DNA from: Gammaproteobacteria bacterium
Lineage (GTDB): Bacteria > Pseudomonadota > Gammaproteobacteria > Enterobacterales > Kangiellaceae
NCBI GenBank assembly: GCA_013372875.1
Contig: JABXIW010000338.1
Location: forward strand, 1 to 11,233
DNA: 11,233 nucleotides
Direction: 5' to 3'
Below, piece after piece: positions 1-5,011 of the stretch (its first letter is position 1; each line of letters opens with the position of its first letter). The notes below the pieces were generated by a model. That model was not told the DNA's origin and did not search any database. It saw nothing but the letters and a program-made list of their open reading frames with translations. A program made the translations under genes and the position numbers.

Positions 1-120
1 AAAGCATTTAAGAGTGATTCCCAACGCTGGCATTTTTCACTCTACTTCATATTTAGTGTTTATGGCCTAATGCTTTAGGTCAGGTGATAGCGTTGCTCAC
101 CATTTAGCAGGGCGTTATTT
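1..120 (+). repeat. Integron attC site (Vibrio superintegron repeat), left end at window edge
   Basis: Seen: the left arm has GCATTTAAGAGTGATTCCCA followed by ACGCTGGCATTTTT. The right arm has GCGTTGCTCACC and ends in AGCAGGGCGTTATTT. The arms are imperfect inverted repeats, and an inner pair CACT/AGTG lies in the central loop. Known: this is the organisation of Vibrio chromosomal-integron attC sites, where IntI cuts the bottom strand in the terminal G-TTRRRY box, here GTTATTT at 114-120. The outer left box (…AAC) would lie just outside the window. The orientation (left arm first, GTTA box last) implies that its cassette reads on the + strand and that the integrase lies to the left. Confidence 0.85.
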
Positions 121-290
121 CCACAACGGATCTCTGAGGCTGAATGTACGTGGTTGTAGCCTAAGAGTGACGCTAAAGCGCTTTAAGGTAGTGGGCAGCC
201 AAATACTTCGGCTTCGATTTTTTCCTGCATATCGAATATTTCTCATCATATCAAAAGATTAGGTGTAAACATAGCCGACTTTAGTTGCGG
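121..290. other. Body of a 298-bp cassette with no sense ORF
   Basis: This stretch lies between the GTTA boxes of two consecutive + strand attC sites, so it is the body of one short cassette. No + strand reading frame of useful length is present. The only open frame is on the minus strand, 249 to 115: 44 residues, rich in Arg and Lys, starting ATGATG and ending in a TAA that overlaps the first attC box. It has no ribosome binding site that I can see, so I do not call it a gene. Small cassettes without ORFs are common in Vibrio arrays. Confidence 0.5.
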
Positions 291-418
291 AATAATAAGA
301 CGTTCAAGGCGATTCGAAACGCATTGGGATTTTAGTGCCCAAATAGGCACGGATTTATCAGAGTTTATTTTAGGTTAGGGTGCATGTGCGTCTCTTATAC
401 CTTAATTGCGCGTTATGT
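291..418 (+). repeat. Integron attC site 2
   Basis: Seen: left arm TTCAAGGCGATTCGAAACGC followed by ATTGGGATTTT, an inner hairpin GTGCC/GGCAC around 333-351, and a right arm ACCTTAATTGCGCGTTATG. The reverse complement of the right arm (ATTAAGGTATAAGAGACGCA) lines up with the left arm, as attC folding requires. The terminal G-TTATG box is at 412-418. The left outer box (ATAATAAG) is degenerate. The match of the left arm to GATTCCCAACGC-TTGG-ATTTT in the first site fixes the orientation as +. Confidence 0.7.
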
Positions 419-432
419 TTTATGGAAAGTAT

Positions 433-555
433 GACTAATTTTATTAAAGGGTTGAGTGAGTACCAAGCTAGCTTCTACGCATGAGGTAGAGTGCCTTTCA
501 CGTTCTTTCCGTTGGCACTATATGCGGAATTTTCGCTTGGACTTAACCGTTTACG
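433..555 (-). repeat. Attc-like inverted repeat, orientation uncertain
   Basis: Seen: GGTTGAGTGAGTACCAAGC (450-468) pairs with GCTTGGACTTAACC (535-548), and an inner stem AGTGCC (490-495) pairs with GGCACT (514-519). The size and nested two-stem layout match an attC site. On the minus strand it begins a few bases after the stop of the split ORF at 560, as expected for a cassette, but neither outer box (CGTAAAC, ATTAGTC) is canonical. It could be a decayed attC or a composite left by rearrangement. Confidence 0.35.
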
Positions 556-796
556 GTTTCTAACTTTCGGGTTCTTTATCTGGTGTAGCTTCTTTTGTGT
601 TGTCAGATTTTAGGCTTAAATTCAGCACGTTGGTGTGGTTGTTAAAACTCTGTGACCGAATACTATGCAAATTTGAAACGCTATCTTCCTTTAAGTTGTT
701 GCTACACTTAAAGTAGACAGCAACGAGAGGGTATTTCTTATGCTCTAAGTCCACTTTCGTAAACTCGTCACCTAACTGGCGGAACTCACCGATAGC

Positions 797-1660
797 CAAG
801 CTACATCATATTGCGATGTTGCTTAAAGAGATAAATCCAAGTTTCCATATTATCAATGGCTTAGAGCGATAAATTGTCGATAAGCCTTAATGCTCTCACT
901 GTCATAGCTCTTTGATAAATCGCTACGGGAAAGTGAACAGCATGCAGCGGTGTTGCTGTAAGAACTGCTTGAAAACCTTTAAGGCTACAACAGGGATACC
1001 GTTGACTCGTCTTCATTACAAAGAATGACGGAGAGCAAAGTGCTTCGTGTTAGCACCAGAGATCGCGGTGTTAATCTCAAGACCTCATTCCGCTGGTGAC
1101 ACAGATTTCTGGAATTACCTATAACCCTTAATGCATCAGGGCTTGAAGGAATTATCGAAGCTGACGAAACGCTGTTCGCATACTCAGAGAAAGGTTCAAG
1201 GACACTGACACGAAAACCCAGAATGAGGTTGAATGAAAGCCTCTAAGCGCGGCCGATCCAAAGAAGACTGGGTTTCAGTCCTCACCATTCGTGATCTAGG
1301 TAAACATACCTTTGAAGCGATCCTCCTTAATGTTTCAAAATAGGCATTAGTCAACGAATTGAGGGGAAAGTTGCAAAAAGGTAGTGTCCTTTGCACCGAT
1401 GGCTTTCAAGCGTATGTCGCCGTAGCCCTACCCAATGATTTGAGCTATAAAAGGCTGAATGTATCTGAGGTGATAGATAAAGTGTTTCACATTCAGAATG
1501 TTAACGCTCACCATGGCTGCTTAAAGGGTTGAATTAAACGATTCCACGAAGTGGAGACAAAATACTTAGAGCATTACCTTGGTTGGCATCGATACATGGA
1601 TGTGACTAAAGAACTTAACGAAAACAGGATGTTAATCCTTCAGCAACAGTTAAGAGGAAC
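797..1660 (+). mobile_element. Decayed IS1595-family insertion sequence
   Basis: The interval is defined by the transposase remnant and by the two ATAGC copies that flank it and restore the minus-strand frame. Known: IS1595-family elements normally make 8-bp target duplications. Only 5 bp match here, so the ends may have mutated or been trimmed. Near the ends TGTTGCTTAAAGA (817-829) is an 11 of 13 inverted match to 1636-1648, but it lies 20 and 12 nt from the proposed ends. I therefore do not regard the terminal repeats as established. The transposase stop falls inside the right ATAGC copy, which also suggests a trimmed right end. Confidence 0.5.
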
Positions 1661-1664
1661 ATAG
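816..1664 (+). pseudogene. IS1595-family transposase, broken by stops and frameshifts
   Basis: Reading three segments together gives a recognisable IS1595-type transposase. A zinc ribbon (CSHC at 891-902, CKNC at 957-968, followed by LKTFKATTGIPLTRL) is in frame with position 891. NLKTSFRW-HRFLELP and GIIEADETLF (first catalytic Asp) lie in a second frame from about 1040 to 1230. KASKRGRSKEDWVSVL, LCTDGFQAY (second Asp), HIQNVNAHH, LKG and KYLEHYLGWHRYMD are back in the first frame from 1233. These carry the D-D-N-K residues of the ISXO2-like DDE domain. Internal stops are at 1026 (TGA), 1097 (TGA, in place of Arg), 1341 (TAG) and 1530 (TGA, in place of Trp). With at least two frameshifts as well, the gene is dead. 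The exact N-terminus is unclear; 816 is the first ATG, and there are in-frame stops between it and the zinc ribbon. Confidence 0.8.
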
Positions 1665-1831
1665 CGAGTTCTTTAATATAGCTTTGTAACTCAGGTAATT
1701 TCATAAAGTCCTTTTTGATAAAATCTTACACTAGCAAACAATGTCTTATTACGGGGTCAGCAATGCAACCTCCGAACTTAAACCTGGTGTCGTAAACATA
1801 AAATCTCACTTTTAATAGTTTAGTTAAGCAA

Positions 1832-2458
1832 TTATCGATCACTGATAGCGACTTTGCCTGCTAGCCCAATAAGCAAAACGCCCGATACACCTTCTAGCGC
1901 ACGCGAATAGCGTTGAGAATTTGAACGACTAAATACCCAACTCCCGACTGAAGCGTACAAGACGTTACACATTGTTGCTAATGCACTGAATAGCAAGCCA
2001 AGGACTAATAGTTGTGTTGATGCGGAGCCTGTCGAAGTGTCGATAAATTGAGGTAGGAAAGAAAGGAAGAATAGCGCTACTTTCGGATTCAAAACACTAA
2101 CAATGACACCTTGTACAAATACGTTTTTGTTGCTTCCAAGGCTTTCGTTGACCACGAGTTTGCTCTCACCACGCCACATGGAAAGTAGAGATTGAACACC
2201 TAAATAGACCAAGTAGGCTGCTCCTAGCCATTTTACTGCTGTAAAAGCTACCGCAGAGCTGAGAATTATTGCGGATAAACCCAAACACGCTGCTAATGTA
2301 TGAATAAAGTAACCAATGCTGAGCCCAATAGCTGCCTTCATTCCAGTGGCCAGTTTACCTTTCATTGTGTTTGAAACAATGTAGATTACATCTGGTCCGG
2401 GTATCATATTGATGGCTAGGCAAGCGATGACAAACAACACTAGTGAATTTAAATCCAT
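1832..2458 (-). CDS. LysE/RhtB-family amino-acid exporter
   Basis: Inner-membrane efflux protein of the LysE/RhtB superfamily, 208 residues, the usual length. About six hydrophobic segments are visible. Family signatures are MIPGPDVIYIVSNTMKG (near residues 18-34), the Ala/Gly-rich GLSIGYFIHTLAACLGLSAI segment, KWLGAAYLVYLG, and VLNPKVALFFLSFLPQF (about 122-138). Members export amino acids such as homoserine, threonine or lysine, or their analogues; the substrate cannot be read here. The start is supported by GGAGG eight bases upstream. The gene lies 27 nt downstream of the acetyltransferase on the same strand with no attC between, so the two probably share a transcript. About 127 nt separate its stop from the next minus-strand ORF; I see no convincing attC there, although a degenerate one is possible. 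Confidence 0.9.
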   Translation of the reverse strand: MDLNSLVLFVIACLAINMIPGPDVIYIVSNTMKGKLATGMKAAIGLSIGYFIHTLAACLGLSAIILSSAVAFTAVKWLGAAYLVYLGVQSLLSMWRGESKLVVNESLGSNKNVFVQGVIVSVLNPKVALFFLSFLPQFIDTSTGSASTQLLVLGLLFSALATMCNVLYASVGSWVFSRSNSQRYSRALEGVSGVLLIGLAGKVAISDR

Positions 2459-2485
2459 TTGTTTTCCTCCATATTGAATACACTA

Positions 2486-3031
2486 TTATGAGATTTTCAA
2501 AGGCTTAGCTAGTAAGCCATAGATTGTCGAATCCGACACAACGCCATTAACTTCCCATCGTTGTCTCAGAAAACCTTCTTTTACAAACCCTAATCTCTCC
2601 AAAGTCTTACCTGAAGCGATGTTGTCTGGATCGATTTCAGCTTCGATACGGCGCAATTTTAGAGTATGAAATGCGTGCTCAATTAGTGCTGAACCAGCCT
2701 CAAGAACAATACCTTTTCCCCAAAAGTCACGGCTGACGCCAAAACCGATTTCGGCACGTCTAGACTCTTTGGCAAAGCTAAATAGCATTATCTTACCTAG
2801 AAGTTGCCCTGTGCTTTTTAAGTAGATACCTAGAATCACTTCTGTATTGCTATCCATAGCTCGAACACTGTTGGTTATAAATGTTTTTGCCTCATCAACA
2901 GACACCCAAGGTTCAGTATTCCAATATTTCATGACTTCATTGTCTGAGAATATACTAAACAAGTCTCCCGCATCTTCTGCGACTAAAGCTCGTAGTATTA
3001 ATCGTTCTGTTTCAATTTTTGTGGTTAACAC
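2486..3031 (-). CDS. GNAT N-acetyltransferase, RimJ/RimL type
   Basis: Acetyl-CoA-dependent N-acetyltransferase of the GNAT_3 (RimJ/RimL) group, 181 residues, full length. The N-terminal IETERLILRALVAED is typical of the group. The acetyl-CoA pyrophosphate loop is RDFWGKGI (about residues 101-108). RRIEAEIDPDNIASGKTLERLGFVKEG (about 127-153) is the standard second half of the fold. Relatives acetylate ribosomal-protein N-termini, small amines or antibiotics; the substrate is not predictable. The start is GTG at 3031-3029; the frame is closed upstream by TGA, so no longer start exists. No strong Shine-Dalgarno precedes it. A nine-codon ORF (ATG at 3051) overlaps the GTG and may couple translation. 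The gene starts 31 nt after the box of the attC at 3063, as the first gene of a cassette would. Confidence 0.88.
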   Translation of the reverse strand: MLTTKIETERLILRALVAEDAGDLFSIFSDNEVMKYWNTEPWVSVDEAKTFITNSVRAMDSNTEVILGIYLKSTGQLLGKIMLFSFAKESRRAEIGFGVSRDFWGKGIVLEAGSALIEHAFHTLKLRRIEAEIDPDNIASGKTLERLGFVKEGFLRQRWEVNGVVSDSTIYGLLAKPLKIS

Positions 3032-3062
3032 CGAAAGGTCTGCTTCTTCATTTACTATTGGC

Positions 3063-3188
3063 GTATAACGCCTTGCTGAGGGGAGAGGGGGTAAGCAATA
3101 CTATTGCTACTACATGCCTCTTCAATCACCAGAACCATTTGGTAAAAATCCCAAGCTTGGGAAGTTACTCATAAACGCTTTGTTGTAT
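3063..3188 (-). repeat. Integron attC site 3, minus-strand orientation
   Basis: Read on the minus strand it starts ACAACAAAGCGTTTATGAGT, continues ACTTCCCAAGCTTGGGATTTTTAC, and ends ATTGCTTACC…CAGCAAGGCGTTATAC. The left arm matches the first attC (AAAGCATTTAAGAGTGATTCCCA…) almost base for base, and the right arm matches GTTGCTCACC…AGCAGGGCGTTAT. The cleavage box GTTATAC is at 3069-3063 and the outer left box around 3188-3182. It begins five bases after the VOC stop codon, the normal place for an attC. Its orientation is opposite to the sites at 1-120 and 291-418. Confidence 0.82.
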
Positions 3189-3193
3189 GCGTA

Positions 3194-3556
3194 CTAAAGG
3201 TACACCACGGATTCCACATTATTACCCTCGGGATCAATCAAAAACGCTGCGTAGTAATTTGGAGCGTAGTGACTTCGTAAACCAGGTTTCCCGTTACATT
3301 TGCCTCCAGCAGACAACCCCGCTTCGTGAAATGCTGTAACTTGTCGTTTGTCTAACGCAGAAAAAGCGATGTGGCATGTTGAATTGCTGACACCTTTTTC
3401 AATGAGAAATCTTACATTTGGCTCGCTCGAAAGCCCGAAACCAGCAGCATTTTCATCTGACCATTTGAGTTCAATGCCTAATGGCTCCAGCGCATTCATG
3501 TAAAATGCACGACATTCTTCGAATGCCGCTACCTTAATTTCAAAATGATCTATCAC
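3194..3556 (-). CDS. VOC-family (glyoxalase/bleomycin-resistance fold) protein
   Basis: Vicinal-oxygen-chelate protein, 120 residues, typical of single-module members. Seen: IDHFEIKV at the N-terminus, YMNALEPLGIELK, STCHIAFSA near the middle, YYAAFLIDPEGNNVESV at the end. The His in IDHFE, the His in CHIAF and the Glu in NNVES occupy the usual metal-ligand positions. The reaction cannot be assigned: members include glyoxalases, thiol transferases, dioxygenases and drug-binding resistance proteins. I chose the GTG start at 3556-3554 because AAAGGA lies seven bases upstream and the VOC fold begins there. The open frame extends to 3628, but those 24 extra residues match no VOC N-terminus and cover a possible attC remnant. 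An attC follows directly, so this is an integron cassette gene. Confidence 0.85.
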   Translation of the reverse strand: MIDHFEIKVAAFEECRAFYMNALEPLGIELKWSDENAAGFGLSSEPNVRFLIEKGVSNSTCHIAFSALDKRQVTAFHEAGLSAGGKCNGKPGLRSHYAPNYYAAFLIDPEGNNVESVVYL

Positions 3557-3670
3557 TCTTTGTCCTTTAGAGTCAGTTACAATTTCCCTTGAAGTGCACA
3601 ACCCCAATGATGGGGTGAGGCATGTCATATCGGTGCTTTATACAACTTAGCGATTTAACCAGCGCATAGC
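3557..3670 (-). other. Spacer with possible attC half-site between DUF3291 and VOC genes
   Basis: On the minus strand, after the DUF3291 stop, this holds CCTCACCCC-atcatt-GGGGTTGTG. That resembles the right half of a Vibrio attC (CTCACCCC…GGGG-GTTR), with a perfect ACCCC/GGGGT hairpin at 3601-3616. No matching left arm or AAC box is evident, and the stretch is shorter than a full site. It may be a truncated attC that once separated two cassettes, or simply a hairpin. The VOC ribosome binding site is at its left end. Confidence 0.3.
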
Positions 3671-4117
3671 TCACGCAAGATCTGCTTCTGTAAAGTTAGT
3701 TTTAAATGTGAAAGCAAAGGGCGTATCTCCGTTATCGCGTAAATGTTGAAGGCGGAATAAAGCTTCTTGTGGTGTTGGTATATGGCCATCTTCAACCCAC
3801 CATAGAACATAGCTATCTTCTGTTAATCGATGAAACCATTCGCTTTTTCGGCGCATGAAATCTCTATGGTCAGTACGGAACATAAAGTTTTTGAGTGCGT
3901 CAGTACTTTCCCAGACAGACATGTTTACAATCATGTTTGGGTCTTCAAACAATTTAATGCTGGTGGCATCACCGGAGTCGTCTTTTAAACGCCAAACAAA
4001 GCCTTCACTCTCTTCAGCAATACCATTAACTAAGTCTAAATTGTCTACAAATTCTTTAATTTCAGGCGCATCCAAAGGATATTTGGCAAGCGCAATATTT
4101 AACTGTGCTAATTTCAT
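3671..4117 (-). CDS. DUF3291 family protein
   Basis: Protein of the DUF3291 family (dimeric alpha/beta-barrel-like, related in fold to antibiotic-biosynthesis monooxygenases), 148 residues, the usual length. Recognisable family segments: LAQLNIALAKYPLDAPEI at the N-terminus, NLDLVNGIAEESEGFVWRL (about residues 26-44), MIVNMSVWESTDALKNF (about 62-78), YVLWWVEDGHIPTPQEAL (about 103-120) and a terminal PFAFTFKTNF. The biochemical role is unknown for the family. The ATG is supported by AAGGAGGG with good spacing. It is the first of the minus-strand cassette-like genes, 114 nt upstream of the VOC gene, and probably has its own promoter. No attC with a clear sequence follows it. Confidence 0.88.
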   Translation of the reverse strand: MKLAQLNIALAKYPLDAPEIKEFVDNLDLVNGIAEESEGFVWRLKDDSGDATSIKLFEDPNMIVNMSVWESTDALKNFMFRTDHRDFMRRKSEWFHRLTEDSYVLWWVEDGHIPTPQEALFRLQHLRDNGDTPFAFTFKTNFTEADLA

Positions 4118-4169
4118 TTCAGACCCTCCTTGGTCGGTAAGTTAGTGCAATAGCGGTAAGCGGTTTCTT

Positions 4170-4198
4170 ATAATGCAATGTATTGCTTATGCCTTCAA
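4170..4198 (-). promoter_or_regulatory. Candidate sigma-70 promoter for the DUF3291 gene
   Basis: On the minus strand TTGAAG (4198-4193) is separated by 17 nt from CATTAT (4175-4170), about 52 nt before the ATG. The match is moderate. An alternative -10, TATAAG (4172-4167), has poorer spacing. Prediction only. Confidence 0.3.
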
Positions 4199-4349
4199 AG
4201 ATAAATTAGAAAGTTAGTGATTTTGACTGCCAATTACGTTGTAAAAATCGGTTTGGTACATTGGTCTTGTTGAGTTCAAGACGGTACCGATAACGAGAGA
4301 TTTCTTAGAGACAAACCATCCCATTTGTGCGAGAGTATTTTTAGTCGAT

Positions 4350-4378
4350 TTGACTATCTATTTGATTTTTAATTTATA
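4350..4378 (+). promoter_or_regulatory. Candidate sigma-70 promoter for the membrane-protein gene
   Basis: TTGACT (4350-4355), 17 nt, then TTTATA (4373-4378); TTATAT or TATATT are alternatives one or two bases on. The -35 is five of six to consensus, the surroundings are very AT-rich, and the gene starts about 80 nt downstream. Confidence 0.4.
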
Positions 4379-4458
4379 TTTCGAGTTGCTATGAATTAAT
4401 TGCGCAAGTATCACTCGGCGTGTTCAGTTCAAGACGAGCAATACTTAAAGGAGTCGCT

Positions 4459-4920
4459 ATGTATTTTTGGGATGTACAAAGTCTGAAGAACGATATTCGA
4501 GCCAACAAACTGTCGGAAAAAGATAAGTTCTTGTATATGTTTTTAAGCATAGCGTTTGTGACTATTGGTATTGAGCTTATTTCCATCTCGCCACTCGAAC
4601 CACAAAATGTATGGGATGCTGTCGAATCTGTGTCTTATATTCTGATTGTCTTGTTTGGTACGTACTGGGCGTATAAGGCCAATGGTTCCGAACATGGTAC
4701 GGATTTCCTTGGGCGATACTTTAGTATCAGCTTTGTTGTGTCAGTGCGGTTTTGTACGTTATTGATTCCGATATCTGTATTTTTGCTTGCCTACTACATG
4801 ACGGTGATGCCTGAGGATGGCATTGTGGTGAGCTCGTCCGTCGATGTTCTGCCATTCATCGTTTGGTATGCCTTACTTTACGCCAGTATTATCAAGCATA
4901 TTAAAGCGGTGCAGGTTTAG
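4459..4920 (+). CDS. Hypothetical four-helix inner-membrane protein
   Basis: 153 residues, family not recognised. After a polar N-terminus with WDVQSLKNDIRANKLSEKDK, four hydrophobic stretches stand out: about 26-42 (LYMFLSIAFVTIGIELI), 59-75 (YILIVLFGTYWAYKA), 86-112 (two-part, with an Arg in SVRFCTLLIP) and 131-147 (PFIVWYALLYASII). It ends in a short basic tail. No signal peptide or catalytic motif is seen. I start it at the ATG at 4459 because AAAGGAG lies six bases upstream. The open frame reaches back to 4420 but that start has no ribosome binding site. It is monocistronic: its own candidate promoter lies upstream and a strong terminator 44 nt downstream. It stands at the edge of the integron array, so it is probably resident chromosome, not a cassette gene, since no attC follows it. 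Confidence 0.75.
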   Translation: MYFWDVQSLKNDIRANKLSEKDKFLYMFLSIAFVTIGIELISISPLEPQNVWDAVESVSYILIVLFGTYWAYKANGSEHGTDFLGRYFSISFVVSVRFCTLLIPISVFLLAYYMTVMPEDGIVVSSSVDVLPFIVWYALLYASIIKHIKAVQV

Positions 4921-4963
4921 TTGAGGTTCTGTCTATTTCCGCTTTGGATGTTTCGCCAAACTA

Positions 4964-4995
4964 AAAAGCCCTGCTCATTGGTGAGCAGGGCTTTT
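4964..4995. terminator. Bidirectional rho-independent terminator
   Basis: A perfect 14-bp stem, AAAAGCCCTGCTCA paired with TGAGCAGGGCTTTT around a TTGG loop, flanked by A-rich and T-rich runs on both sides. It sits between convergent genes, 44 nt after the membrane-protein stop and 17 nt after the transporter stop, and should end both transcripts. Confidence 0.93.
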
Positions 4996-5011
4996 GCTTT
5001 TAGGGTCAATC

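Larger units (their letters stand above)
560..1704 (-). pseudogene. Small cassette gene split by an IS1595-family insertion
   Basis: Seen: on the minus strand an ATG at 1704-1702, preceded by AAGGA, opens MKLPELQSYIKELA and then runs into IS sequence. On the far side of the IS an open frame resumes in the same phase (…GCT ATC GGT GAG, IGEFRQLGDEF…) and runs to a stop at 560. Both sides share ATAGC (792-796 and 1661-1665). Joining them there gives one frame of about 92 residues. The downstream part alone has only a TTG as possible start, just after a stop codon, so it is unlikely to be a gene on its own. The family is not recognised. The C-terminal third is polar (…KSDNTKEATPDKEPES), and a central KYPLVAVYFKC strand suggests a small soluble domain. 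The join is inferred. Confidence 0.5.
4118..4458. other. Boundary region between integron array and chromosomal genes
   Basis: 341 nt without a gene, AT-rich, between divergent genes. Besides the two candidate promoters it contains the hairpin GTCTTG/CAAGAC (4264-4282), the short palindrome GCAATGTATTGC (4175-4186) and an 11-bp direct repeat AGTTCAAGACG at 4273-4283 and 4426-4436. The second copy sits 23 nt before the membrane-protein start. I see no intact attC here, so the array appears to end within or just left of this stretch. Confidence 0.5.

Noticed and set aside
115..249. Minus-strand 44-residue basic ORF inside the short cassette
   Set aside because: No ribosome binding site, and composition is skewed as in random frames; kept only as an observation.
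1196..1396. Minus-strand 66-residue ORF
   Set aside because: It is antisense to the transposase remnant, whose motifs explain this DNA.
1705..1831. Possible minus-strand attC after the LysE gene
   Set aside because: TAATTGCTTAA near the stop and GCTGACCCCGTAAT further on are suggestive, but there is no GTTA box and no convincing arm pairing.
3557..3628. N-terminal extension of the VOC protein to an ATG at 3628
   Set aside because: The 24 residues match no VOC N-terminus, while GTG at 3556 has a well-placed AAAGGA.
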